Assembly: GCA_003194525.1 (NCBI GenBank)
Contig: NBIV01000252.1
Span: 1-64,000, forward strand
DNA length: 64,000 nucleotides
Direction: 5' to 3'
Origin: Gracilariopsis chorda
Taxonomy: Eukaryota; Rhodophyta; Florideophyceae; Gracilariales; Gracilariaceae
Positions 1 through 8,760 of the stretch are shown in pieces (within the stretch, counting starts at the first letter, position 1; each line of letters opens with the position of its first letter). The position numbers and the translations under genes were made by a program. The notes beneath the pieces are model-generated. The model made no database searches. It was not told the origin of the DNA and saw nothing but the letters and a program-made list of their open reading frames with translations.

Positions 1-1564
1 GCAAACGCTTGGTTCGGTTCCATCAATGTGGGCGTAAAGGGCGTTACGGCGGCACACGAGCGTCAGTTCCATCCACGTCTTCACTTGGTTCCAGCGGTCT
101 GTGGCAAGCTATTCGACACAAGAACGGGCGATGTCGTTGGGGTTTTGGTTGTTTGTAGAGCAAAGAAGATCTTGTATCATTTTGAAGTACGGCTTTGAGT
201 ACATGGTGATGCAGCGCGCATTTCGGCCGTCACGACCCGCTCTGCCGGCCTGCTGGGCAAGGTCGGCCAGACTGGCACATCCTCCAAAACTTAGCACTAG
301 CCGAACGTTTGGAGTGTCGAGTCCTGTTCCAAAGGCGGAAGTGCAAGTCATGAAAATAACGGTTTGGGTTACGGCGGCGGATGGCGGAACGGAGAAGCGA
401 TGGAGCCAGTCGTCGTGTGTTTTATCCTTTTCGTGGTCGGATAAGCGGCATGATAGAAGAGGCAAAGAAAGATGTGGAAGGGAACTGGTGAGATAATGTT
501 CCTTGTACGTATTGTTGAATGACGCGGTGTAGTTGTTCTGTAGCTGAGCGTGTGAGTGTGAATAGGATGATGCGGACCAAGGATTCAGTACTTGCGGTGA
601 GCAATGTTGAGACTTGTTGTTGGAAGTACGGGACGCCTGTCTGAAGCAGATGTTGGAACAAGCTTTGATAGGTACCTGTGCAGTACGAATTCGAGGGGCT
701 TTTACGCTTGGGGAAGCGTCGTACACGGAGAAGCGGATATTGTACGGGCGGTGGAAGTGGTATACAGGTAAGCTGTTGGTATTGAAAGCTGTGATAGCAG
801 GAGTGGACGATCGCGGGGCGGCACGGTGGCACTGAGCAGTACACGGGGTATATGGGGGGGTACCATGGAAAGCGCATTGTGGATGTGTGCAAGGGATGGG
901 CGAAAGTGTTGCCATAACAGAAATAAATGCACTTCATCCACCACGATGCGGGCCAGTTTTTGTTTGTGCAACAAGCGTTGAAGCAGGGAGTTGAAAGAGG
1001 CGGAGTCAAGCACTTCGACTGACAATATATAGACATCCGCAAATGTTTCCGTGCCGCCATTGGTGTGGGGGGATGTGCTGCTCTGAAGCTGAAAGGCTGC
1101 CGCACGTGTTCGTACTCCGTAAGGAGGGCTTTGAGAGGAACGATAATGATGGAGGAATATGAGCCCTTCTCCATGTACATCGGGAGCAGTACAGACAATG
1201 TTTTTCCGGAGGCGGTCGGAGTGAGCATAAGCATGTTTCCCCGCTTTTCAAACACGGCCACCGTAACGGTAAACTGCGTAGTTGATTTAAACACAGAGGA
1301 GCCATTGGCAAGCATTTGTTGGAGTGCGTTGAGGAACGTGCCGAGTCTGTGTTCGTAATTGAGCTGTGGGGTGTATGGAGCGATGCACCACCTCTTGGGA
1401 GCTCGGATGGGGTTGGGCAGCTGTGGAGTGGGGAGGATGAGCGGGCCAGGGGTGCAAACACGTCTTTGGGCGGTTTGTAAGGGCGGTGCAGAGGTGAAAT
1501 GGTTGTGATGCGGGAATGGGGCGCTTGGCAGGAGGGGTGGTGCTCTGGTGTTGAGGAGTGTCAC
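1..1564 (-). pseudogene. RecQ-type helicase, frame-broken, runs off the left edge
   Basis: An SF2 DNA helicase of the RecQ/telomere-linked-helicase type, whose motifs lie in order on the minus strand but in at least three frames. Motif I PTASGKT is near 1200. Motif Ia IIIVPLKAL is near 1140. The DEVH box of motif II is near 935, and LLSATVP of motif III near 830. Motif V FGTGLDTP is near 310, and motif VI QAGRAGRDG near 235-260. After a TAG at 109-111 the reading continues in frame as LATDRWNQVKTWM and then CRRNALYAHIDG, a Cys-rich tail like that after the helicase core in fungal telomere-linked helicases. It follows the tyrosine-recombinase-like protein on the same strand. Frame changes could be decay, short introns or sequence errors. 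Helicase identity is firm; function of this copy is doubtful. Confidence 0.8.
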
Positions 1565-1597
1565 CGGAAGAGCGCTTCTCTTTGCGGCGTGTTTGCT

Positions 1598-2043
1598 CTA
1601 ATTGAGTAGTGAGTGCCATTTGGTGGACCATTCTTTGTACTTGCTGAGTTCGGTGTGTCGCATTCCACTGACATCGTGTGGGGTGCGTGCGTACATGAGC
1701 TCCGCAGTGTGTGCCGTGTTCCCAGCTTGATTGTGCGCGGTGGAGATGAATTCTTCCAGGATGGCCTTGGAGAGCGTGTTTTCAATGTCGTTTGCGGCGG
1801 TGGAGGAAATGAGAGCGGTGATTCCTACTGTGAAGTTGCGGTAGTCCGGCAAAGGGGAGTTTAAACCCAGCGTCGAACAGAGTGGAGCTGATGATTAGGC
1901 GAATGTTTCGAGCGTCTAGGGCATGCCGTGGGTTGAGAAAAACATACGCCAGTGTGCCTGTTTATGGGTTTCGCCGTGTATAGCCGAAACGAACCAGGTT
2001 TCGAGCGGGCAAACGATCGTCAGGTAAGTGAGAAGGAGTTCAG
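1598..2043 (-). pseudogene. C-terminal catalytic part of the tyrosine-recombinase-like protein
   Basis: Directly downstream of the 781-residue ORF the homology continues in shifted frames. One segment (about 1930-2055) reads AELLLTYLTIVCPLETWFVS and ends at a TAG. The next (1598-1852) reads PDYRNFTVGI, then QAGNTAHTAELMYAR, and ends with EWSTKWHSLL. This pattern (xYR, then QAGH/N, then a conserved Tyr-Ala-Arg, then S..WH..L) matches my recollection of the region between zinc-finger and RecQ domains of fungal telomere-linked helicases. It also matches box II of tyrosine recombinases, with YAR supplying the presumed nucleophile. Asn replaces the usual His after QAG. The frame changes make this copy probably non-functional unless introns repair it. 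The recombinase assignment is inference from motifs. Confidence 0.6.
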
Positions 2044-4389
2044 CTATCTTTGGATATGGGAAGCGTGGAATTGGGCGAGCGCCTCCTTTAGCGTTTTGAG
2101 TTTGAGGTAACGCGTGATGAGAACGGGTTGAGAGTCGAGAAGTATGAGGCAGCGTTGGTGGAACAAATCTTTGTGCAGATGATACGACTCAATCTCGGTT
2201 CCGCGAGCTGGGGAGCCGGAGGCAAAGTGGAGAACGACGAGGAGGCGCTCCTGGACTTTTTGTGCGCATGCGAGCCAGTGGGTGAGAGCAGATGTGTAGG
2301 AGTGGATACCAGCAATAAGAACTTTGGGGGTATCGTTGGGTGGTGGGGAGGGAGCTTGGAGCGAATGGTGCGATGTGTTTCCGGATGGGTTCTTTAGGCA
2401 TTGCAGCACATACTGCAGGCAGGTGTGTAGAAAAGAGCCATTGTGCGGGTGTTGGAGGAAGGAGAAGCCAGGGTTTTTGTTTGATGGTTGGTCTTTTAGT
2501 GCGTGGATGTGGCTTGTGAATGCAGGGGGGAAGGGAGATCCCAATAGCAGATCATCAATGATGATGTCATCAATTTTGGCATGGAGCCTTTTGACGATAG
2601 AACCGAGCGCGGGCAGACCCAAGTGAATGTCGCGAACGATGCCGCAGTGCGGGTGCATATCGCAGTCCACGAACGATATGTTGATGCTTTGTTTAGTGGC
2701 GATGTTCATAGCAAAGCTGAGAGTGTTGCGGATGAAAGAAAAAGCATTGTTTGATTGCACGTCAACCGACAATTCCACTTGCTGCATCTCGGAAGTAAGC
2801 TGATGAGGGGTTTTTCCTTGCTGCTTGGTGGGGTTATGCACGTGATGGATAGCGCCTGCTGCGACCCCGTATTGGAAAGCGGCGAGCAGATGGGTGAGCT
2901 CGTCGGCACTAGCATAGCGGTAGCGCTCGTCGTGTTGGTTGATGGCATCTTCGGTGTTGTGAACCAGCACAGAAGCGGCCACAATGAAGTTGCGCACAGT
3001 GATTGTATGCGTAGATGCATACGGGGGGAGCGTCTGCAGAAGCTGGGCAGTGAGCGCGCTGTGTAGGAGTTTAGGTTTTAAGTTAACGCTGTGGAGGTAG
3101 GCCGTAGTGTTTTGCGCTTGTGAAACCAGGTTGACGTCATGTTCGTGGCCTTTTTTTGTGAATAGCAAGAGACGGGCAATATCAGAGGCGTAGCGTTTGA
3201 TCGTGTCCTGCGAGACGCTGCGGAAGTTGCTGTCGGAGCGTTGGTTGAGCGTTTGGAGAAAAAATGGCGGAATGGTGCACATGAGAAATGGAACTTTGGT
3301 GAGGTACATGAAAACATTGTTGGTCATAGCAGCCATTGCATCGATGTCGCTTGCACATGTTGGATTTGTGAGTATGGTTGCGTCCTTGAGGCTGACAGAA
3401 ACAGACTGGATTATGATGTCCAGCTTGGTACACGCAATGAAGAAGTTGGGTTTTTGTTGTGCTTGTGGTTGCAGATGCAGATGATTGGTTTGGATATGTG
3501 AGGTGCTTAAGCTTTTGAAGAAGTTGTTCACTGCTTCTTCGGTTTTGTGTTCCGGTTGCAGTATGTGTCGGGGTCTGGAGTTTGTGTTCGGGCTGGGGGG
3601 TTGCATGGGCTGTGGCAGTATCGGTGCCGGGGGTTGGGACTGGAGGTTTTGAGGTAGAAGGGGTTGCTGCAGAGTGTTGACCGTTTGGATAGGCAGTTGA
3701 AGGTGTTTGCTTATGGTTCCAACGGGGGAGGCGGAGCTCACCGCAAACAGCAGACGGCGAGTGCAGCCGAATATGGTTTGCACTTTTACGGTGCTTTGCT
3801 TCGATGTTTGTTCTATTAGCCAAGAAACCGAATGCGCGTGATTGGAATGTGTGTTTGTGATGTGCTCATGGAGACGCTGAAGGTCAATGTAGCGGGAGGT
3901 GCACTGCGCGCAGCGGTAGCCGTTCAATATTTGCAGCCCGGCTAGTGGACGCAGAACAGCCACGTTTTGGTTCGGCGCTTCCGGATCATACCAATTCCAT
4001 AGCGGGGGGAGGTTGTTCTGCTTAAGCATTTCGGTTCTGCGGGACCACATGATGTCGGATGCTTTGCGAGCCTCTTCCTGGCGGAGGAAGTGCGCCTTTC
4101 GGAGATGATAGCGCACGGCACGTCGCGAGGGGATTACAGATTCACATTTGAGGCACAGGACGAAGAAGCCGATGGAGTGAATGGCAAGGTTGATAACGGT
4201 GTCGAGCGGGTTGGTGAAGGAGGGAGATGCATTTCGTTCTTCATCCGCGATCTGCCCGGCTGATGTTGAGATTATGGCGGTAGCGTTGGGGTTGAGACGG
4301 TTGGATTGTGGTGTGTTCGCGTTTGGAGCCGGACCAGGCTGGATATAGTCCAGTCCTATGGAGTGGTTGTGCAAAGTGAGGTTGTCCAT
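2044..4389 (-). CDS. Two-zinc-finger protein with tyrosine-recombinase box I (N-terminal part)
   Basis: An open 781-codon frame starting at ATG 4389. Two C2H2-like fingers are visible: C79-C82-H95-H100 and C160-C163-H176-H181. This paired arrangement is like the OrsD/DUF3505-type region of fungal proteins that are often fused or adjacent to RecQ helicases. A Gln/Pro-rich stretch (about 235-290) follows, then a helical middle section. Near the C-terminus SPARGTEIESYHL (Arg729) looks like tyrosine-recombinase box I, and LKLKT (Lys763/765) sits where a beta-hairpin lysine would. The frame stops just before the box II motifs, which continue downstream in other frames. It probably binds DNA and acts with the helicase. 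Recombinase activity is inferred, not shown. Confidence 0.65.
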   Translation of the reverse strand: MDNLTLHNHSIGLDYIQPGPAPNANTPQSNRLNPNATAIISTSAGQIADEERNASPSFTNPLDTVINLAIHSIGFFVLCLKCESVIPSRRAVRYHLRKAHFLRQEEARKASDIMWSRRTEMLKQNNLPPLWNWYDPEAPNQNVAVLRPLAGLQILNGYRCAQCTSRYIDLQRLHEHITNTHSNHAHSVSWLIEQTSKQSTVKVQTIFGCTRRLLFAVSSASPVGTISKHLQLPIQTVNTLQQPLLPQNLQSQPPAPILPQPMQPPSPNTNSRPRHILQPEHKTEEAVNNFFKSLSTSHIQTNHLHLQPQAQQKPNFFIACTKLDIIIQSVSVSLKDATILTNPTCASDIDAMAAMTNNVFMYLTKVPFLMCTIPPFFLQTLNQRSDSNFRSVSQDTIKRYASDIARLLLFTKKGHEHDVNLVSQAQNTTAYLHSVNLKPKLLHSALTAQLLQTLPPYASTHTITVRNFIVAASVLVHNTEDAINQHDERYRYASADELTHLLAAFQYGVAAGAIHHVHNPTKQQGKTPHQLTSEMQQVELSVDVQSNNAFSFIRNTLSFAMNIATKQSINISFVDCDMHPHCGIVRDIHLGLPALGSIVKRLHAKIDDIIIDDLLLGSPFPPAFTSHIHALKDQPSNKNPGFSFLQHPHNGSFLHTCLQYVLQCLKNPSGNTSHHSLQAPSPPPNDTPKVLIAGIHSYTSALTHWLACAQKVQERLLVVLHFASGSPARGTEIESYHLHKDLFHQRCLILLDSQPVLITRYLKLKTLKEALAQFHASHIQR

Positions 4390-4943
4390 ATTGGTATGCT
4401 CGCAGAAGGGAAGGAGATAAAAAGAAAGGCAGAGCGAGAGATAGAGATGGGTTTTGGCGTGCGGTTGAGTTGTAGAGGTTTTTTGGGGGTAGGGGGAGAG
4501 ATGGGAAGAGGTTTATTAGTGGCTGGTTGGTGGGCTTTTTGTAGTGATGATTGTGAGGGGGGGCTTGCGCAAAGACGCCGCAATGTGGGTTTTTTGGCGC
4601 GCTCATACAGCATCGGAAGTATGAGCTCGCATAGGCTATGGGACTAATACTCGCCACACATGTACACCATGAGGTGCAGAGGGAAAACGGAGCTGGCGCG
4701 GCTGGAGATATGTGGACGTTCGTTTAGGTTCACACATGACGTCATACACAAATTGTAATTGGGTTTTTGGTAAGGTGGGAGGTGTGCTGTGTGTGGGGTG
4801 ATACACATGCCCATGCGCACAGTGGGAATGAGCCGGTGCACACCACAAAACGGCACAGGATTACGTAATACGTTCTTATGCACATGCAAAGGAGCAGGTT
4901 TGAGGAATTTGTTTAGGAGTTTTCACCCTTAGGGAGAGGGTGT
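4390..4943. other. Intergenic stretch between the recombinase-like and SET genes
   Basis: No convincing gene. A minus-strand open stretch (4644-4889, about 81 codons) has no recognisable motif. The region is the natural place for the 5' leader or promoter of the recombinase-like gene and for the 3' end of the SET gene, but I see no definite signal. Confidence 0.4.
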
Positions 4944-5780
4944 TTAGGGGTTTTTATTGTGTTTTGTAGAAGTCGAAGAAGGTGTCTGGGGCGAAGGGGT
5001 ACCAAGATTATTGGTCCAATCGTAAGAAGTACCGTAGTCGATGAAGAGTTCCTCTCCGCGTGCTATACGGCGGGTAGCTCTGATTGTTATCAGAGTGTAA
5101 GGCTCGAGGTGCTTACGTGTTTTAAGCGCAGATATCGCAGAACGATCAACGTAGACATTGGCCGTTCGTCTGCATTTGAAACCATCACGAACGGGCTGCG
5201 CGTCAGGATCCAACTGGAGGTACCTTGGGTCATTGATGAGTCCTCCTACCCAAAAGGGAGCTGGCGAGATCCAAACGCTTGGTATTTTCTTGTCCTTGTT
5301 CAGTCCGATGAGGGAGGTGAAGTCCGGAGCCCTGAGGTCCACTTGCATACAATACGTGCGGAAATACTGTGGGGTAACGCCCATCAAGCCGGAGCCGTAT
5401 GTTTTGTGGATTTCGGTTCGCTGGGACATGTCGTGATATACCAACGTGCCGTAAAAGTGGAAGACTGTCTCGTCTTCTGCGAACGTACAGCCTGCAAAAA
5501 CGCCAACCCCAGCAGACGGGTGCACAATGGTTGATTCGGCCACAATAAGGCGTAGCGTTGAAGCCTCATGAGCGCGGAGCTCGTTCACGCTCATTAGGTT
5601 GAAGAGTCCTTGGTACTTCTCGGGCCATTGGGAGAGGTCCATGTGAAGGCCGGTGGTGACGAAGTCCTGTGCGCGCCATTTAGAGGAACAATACAAAACT
5701 ATGTGCTCCGGCAGCGTTTGGTATTGAGGGAAGTTTGGCACGGCTGCCCAAGTCTGGGAGGGACGCAGATATCCCTTAAA
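4944..5780 (-). CDS. SET-domain protein (putative lysine methyltransferase)
   Basis: A SET-domain protein predicted to transfer methyl groups from S-adenosylmethionine to lysine, often on histones. SET landmarks occur in order, numbered from the codon at 5741. SAGVGVFAGCTF (about 77-86) is the N-terminal SET strand. HFYGTL (95-100) follows. INDPRYLQ (169-176) and ANVYVD (194-199) stand at the position of the NHS...N motif. GEELFIDYGTSYDW (229-242) is the C-terminal tyrosine motif. No cysteine-rich post-SET follows. The open frame extends upstream without a stop to the TAA that ends the methyltransferase; the first ATG in frame is at 5642. It therefore either starts there or is read as a continuation of the upstream ORF. 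Target and activity unknown. Confidence 0.8.
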   Translation of the reverse strand, partial: FKGYLRPSQTWAAVPNFPQYQTLPEHIVLYCSSKWRAQDFVTTGLHMDLSQWPEKYQGLFNLMSVNELRAHEASTLRLIVAESTIVHPSAGVGVFAGCTFAEDETVFHFYGTLVYHDMSQRTEIHKTYGSGLMGVTPQYFRTYCMQVDLRAPDFTSLIGLNKDKKIPSVWISPAPFWVGGLINDPRYLQLDPDAQPVRDGFKCRRTANVYVDRSAISALKTRKHLEPYTLITIRATRRIARGEELFIDYGTSYDWTNNLGTPSPQTPSSTSTKHNKNP

Positions 5781-6773
5781 TTAGTTGTGCACCGCGTTGG
5801 CTGCATCCACCAAACCTTTCGTGACGGTAACGCTGGCAACGTTCTCGTCAATGAGTCTTGAGAAGTGTTTCAGTGCGTGATGTCTGGCGTGGTGGAAGCA
5901 TGCTTCGTCCTTCTCGCAACCGACGAATCTGCGTGCTTCGCCTTTCTTAAAAGACATGCAGGCAAGCGCTGTCGAGAAGGTGCCGCCAAACAGGTCAAGA
6001 ACCGTATCACCCGGTTGAGAGAACCTGGAAATGAGCTCCATGTTGAGTCGAATTGGCTTTTGTTCTGGACGAACAGCCTCACGCTTCACATCTTCGCTGT
6101 CTGTGTAGCGGGACCACATGAGACGCTCATTCAAATCGTCGGCCGGAACACGGTCGATGATTTTCTTGTACGCGGTGACCGTGGACGGGACGTAACTGAA
6201 GTTGGTGTAGTTCACCATTTTGTCCTTTTGCGCCCGAGTGAGACCTGTTTTGACGCCATGAACCGCGTATTGGGTGATGGGTATCAACTCTCCAGATGCT
6301 AGGCCCGGCGACACGGTGTTGTTACCCGGTGCACGGATCATGTGCAATGGGCAGTGGTCCACGTGGAACATTGTGGCAACGGTACCATCGGCTTCCCTGC
6401 GGTCAACGCTGTTCAACAGCTTACGCCAACGCGCGAACTGCTCAAGCGAGCAGAAAATGACGAAGTGGCCACCAGCACGTAACAAGGGACTCATTGTTAT
6501 TGTAACCCCTTTCATGTCGGCGACGGTGAGGGTGTCGTAGTCGCTGTTCGGCCTGCCACGCATAGAGCGAATGGCGTAAGGGGGGTCTGTCAATACCAAC
6601 TGAGCCTGGGAGCATGGCACGGGGTCCGGGGCACGCAATGTGTTGTGCACATCCACGAGGTCGTCAAAGCCGCAGCAATACATTGCGTAATGCTTCATCA
6701 TATGCTCCTGCACCAATTCCAATGCATTGAGCACGTGTACGTCGGCCGGCTGGTCTGGGGGAATGATGTCCGC
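5781..6773 (-). CDS. Beta-class DNA amino-methyltransferase (DPPY before FGG)
   Basis: A SAM-dependent amino-methyltransferase of the N6-adenine/N4-cytosine DNA methylase fold. Numbering from the codon at 6734, TDPPYAI (residues 49-55) is catalytic motif IV. EQKPIRLNMELI (about 224-235) leads into VLDLFGGTFSTALAC (245-259), the SAM-binding motif I, and FVGCEKDE follows. Catalytic motif before SAM motif is the beta-class order seen in many restriction-modification enzymes. DPPY suggests adenine N6 as the target, but specificity cannot be read from sequence. The first in-frame ATG after the preceding TAG is 6701. The open frame actually begins right after that TAG (6774-6776), and after its own TAA (5781-5783) the same frame continues into the SET ORF. 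Such enzymes are patchy in eukaryotes, so element-borne origin is likely. Confidence 0.85.
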   Translation of the reverse strand, partial: ADIIPPDQPADVHVLNALELVQEHMMKHYAMYCCGFDDLVDVHNTLRAPDPVPCSQAQLVLTDPPYAIRSMRGRPNSDYDTLTVADMKGVTITMSPLLRAGGHFVIFCSLEQFARWRKLLNSVDRREADGTVATMFHVDHCPLHMIRAPGNNTVSPGLASGELIPITQYAVHGVKTGLTRAQKDKMVNYTNFSYVPSTVTAYKKIIDRVPADDLNERLMWSRYTDSEDVKREAVRPEQKPIRLNMELISRFSQPGDTVLDLFGGTFSTALACMSFKKGEARRFVGCEKDEACFHHARHHALKHFSRLIDENVASVTVTKGLVDAANAVHN

Positions 6774-7346
6774 CTACTCCTCGCTGTAGGGAAGATCGCG
6801 CTCCATTGTACTCTGTGGGTCCGGGCCTAGCGAGGAGGGGGGGTGGGGCGCCTTGGGATTGCTGCCCGTGGTTCCACCGCTGCTACTGCTGCTGGTGGGT
6901 TCTTGTACCAAGTCTATGACGTTCACTGGTATGGCGGAAGTGGCGGGACGCCCAGCAGCAGTAGTGGCAGATTTGGCACTGGCGTGCGCGTTGTGGTGTT
7001 GGGTGTTGACCTCACGAATGGGTTTCCAAAGCTGCGCACTCAGCATGTCGAACCGTTGGAGGAACGAACGCTGCCGGGAATGCTGCGGCTCGATTTCCTT
7101 ACACTTGTCGTCTGGAAGCAACTCTAGCAGCAACTTCCATGGGCGCAAGTTCGCCTCGTACAGTCGGGGATGCGAGACGACGCTGACCACATCGCTAAGG
7201 AACTCCTCACTCAGTGCGCGGAGGCTTGAATACACCTCGTCCGATTGTGCGAACGCTTTGGAGTCCACTTGGGATAGGTCGGTGCATGATTTTTCGGTCC
7301 TGTGTGAGAGTTTTAAGCTGCGTGAGTGGAGAGAAGCCATCTTCAC
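6774..7346 (-). CDS. Unrecognised protein, Ser/Thr/Pro-rich C-terminus
   Basis: I do not recognise this 190-codon frame. It is charged and helical at first (SSLRALSEEFLSDVVSVVSH), becomes low-complexity (SSSSSGGTTG), and ends SEE before a TAG at 6774-6776. The next ORF (methyltransferase) is in the same frame, so it could be the N-terminal part of one long translation product. It overlaps in another frame with an upstream ORF (7207-7752). The two are likely pieces of one gene joined by a frame change near 7330. Position suggests it belongs with the methyltransferase and SET genes. Confidence 0.5.
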   Translation of the reverse strand: MKMASLHSRSLKLSHRTEKSCTDLSQVDSKAFAQSDEVYSSLRALSEEFLSDVVSVVSHPRLYEANLRPWKLLLELLPDDKCKEIEPQHSRQRSFLQRFDMLSAQLWKPIREVNTQHHNAHASAKSATTAAGRPATSAIPVNVIDLVQEPTSSSSSGGTTGSNPKAPHPPSSLGPDPQSTMERDLPYSEE

Positions 7347-7752
7347 GATTGCCTATTACTTCAAACCCCAAGCTGTCCGGATCGAAAATGATATACGGGT
7401 ACACCATGCTCTCAACGTCAGTGAATCCGAGAAAGGTGGCAAAGCAATCCCACGAGCGAGTAACCTGTTGCACACCGTACGCAACTCGGCTGCAGGTGAA
7501 CGCGTCGAAGTTCCTAAGGGAGCTCGGCGTCGTCTGAGCACCCGGAATGGGTGGTCCTCGCTTTCGCTTTCCAGAGAAAGCTACGCGCTGGCGAGACCAC
7601 TGTACAAACATCGTCATGTAAATCAACACCTCGAATCGCGAAGCGCGTTCTGTTGGGACATCGGTGCGTTTGTTCTTATAGTAGTGTTGCATGTAAGTGT
7701 GGGTTTGCGCTTGGTTTTGAGGGATGTCGGTAAGCGCTTGGTTCTGACGCAA
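7207..7752 (-). CDS. Unrecognised protein; first ORF of the cluster, starts in the repeat array
   Basis: An open 181-codon frame with no domain I recognise. Its first codons (RQNQALTDIPQNQAQ) are translations of the CCAAGCGC core that recurs upstream, so the gene starts inside the edge of the repeat array. The middle contains SWDCFATFLGFTDVESMVYPYIIFDPDSL in scattered order with hydrophobic strands, typical of a folded protein. It overlaps the next ORF by about 140 bases in another frame, so the true gene may pass from one to the other by frameshift or intron around 7330. Confidence 0.45.
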   Translation of the reverse strand: MRQNQALTDIPQNQAQTHTYMQHYYKNKRTDVPTERASRFEVLIYMTMFVQWSRQRVAFSGKRKRGPPIPGAQTTPSSLRNFDAFTCSRVAYGVQQVTRSWDCFATFLGFTDVESMVYPYIIFDPDSLGFEVIGNREDGFSPLTQLKTLTQDRKIMHRPIPSGLQSVRTIGRGVFKPPRTE

Positions 7753-8645
7753 AACGTTAAACGAGTGGTGTAATCGCTGTATGTACGTTTTTCATGCCTT
7801 AAGTGGATGAAGAAGAGCTGTGCGCCGGTTATGAAAAGAACGCTTGAGCTCAAAAACCCTGGCTAAATATTATAGAATGCTTGGTTCGGCTAAAAACCAA
7901 GCGCATACATCAAAAAATTAGGATTTGACATCGCCGTTTGCGCTTGGTTTTAGGCATATATAGCACGTGCCGCGTGCATGTCGTGTAAGTAGCGTAGTTG
8001 GGCGCATATTTAAAGGTTTAGCGCGCCAATACAGGGTGCCCCAGCGCTTGGTTTTAGCCATGATTTGTCAGAGCCTTGTAAGAAGGTCCTGAAAGTGCGC
8101 GCGCGCGCATATGTGCGTGTTGGAGGCTTTGGAAGAATGGTTTCTGAGCTGGTTTGGCAAGGTTTGGTCGCATGCTCCATGCGCTTGGTTTTAGCCAGCT
8201 TTTCGCAGACCAAGCGCGTGGGATGTTTTTTGGCTCATTTGTAGAATGTGGGAAAGCGCTTGGTTTTGGACTGGCTTGCAGAAACCAAGCAACACGTCAA
8301 TATTTTGCACATTGTACAAATGTACGAAAGCGCTTGGTTTTGGACACATTTGCCCAAATCAAACATTTCGGGCATGTTTACGCACATTGTGCAAATGATC
8401 GAAAGCGCTTGGTTTTGGGCACATTCACGCAACCTAGCAGTGCGGGGTTTTTTTCGCACATTGTAGAAATATGCGAAAGCGCTTGGTTTTAGGCCATTTA
8501 GGTGCGAGACCAAGCAAAGCGTGGATTTTTTTGCACATTGTACAAGACTGCAAAAGCCCTTGGTTTTTGCAACATTTGCTAAAACCATGCAATGCAGGCA
8601 TGTTAACGCATATTGAGCAAAAGGGCGAAAGCGCTTGGTTTTGAA
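7700..8645. repeat. Array of a GCGCTTGGTTTT core, ~75-bp period on the right side
   Basis: The core (A)GCGCTTGGTTTT recurs near 7707, 7733, 7939, 8043, 8181, 8254, 8330, 8404, 8478, 8553 and 8628. The last six are spaced 74-76 bases apart. The spacers between them are degenerate copies of one another (for example GCACATTGTACAAATG variants). Several cores are paired with an inverted copy (AACCAAGC), for example 7879-7905 and 8181-8215, giving potential hairpins. Because 75 is divisible by three, open frames run through the array on both strands with a repeated QNQAL or KTKRF; these are probably not proteins. The array lies just upstream of the first gene of the minus-strand cluster, so it may hold recognition sites or a promoter. 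Confidence 0.75.
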
Positions 8646-8760
8646 GAGATTTGTGGAAACCTTCTTCGGCTGTTTCTGGCATCCATGGTATGAATCGAAC
8701 AAATTCCTTGAGCTTCTGATCTGCCTTTAGTTCTCCAGAAGATAAAATAGAGGATGTCCG

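Noticed and set aside
1-120. Copy of the array core at the left edge (CGCTTGGTTCGG) as the other end of an element
   Set aside because: It lies inside the coding continuation of the RecQ helicase (…DGTEP), so it is more likely chance.
7879-8645. CRISPR-like array
   Set aside because: Core is only ~14 bp, spacers are degenerate copies of each other, period is 75 bp, and the context is eukaryotic with no cas genes.
8235-8702. 155-codon ORF through the repeat array (QNQAL/ICTMC repeats)
   Set aside because: Exists because the repeat period is a multiple of three; open frames occur on both strands and have no domain.
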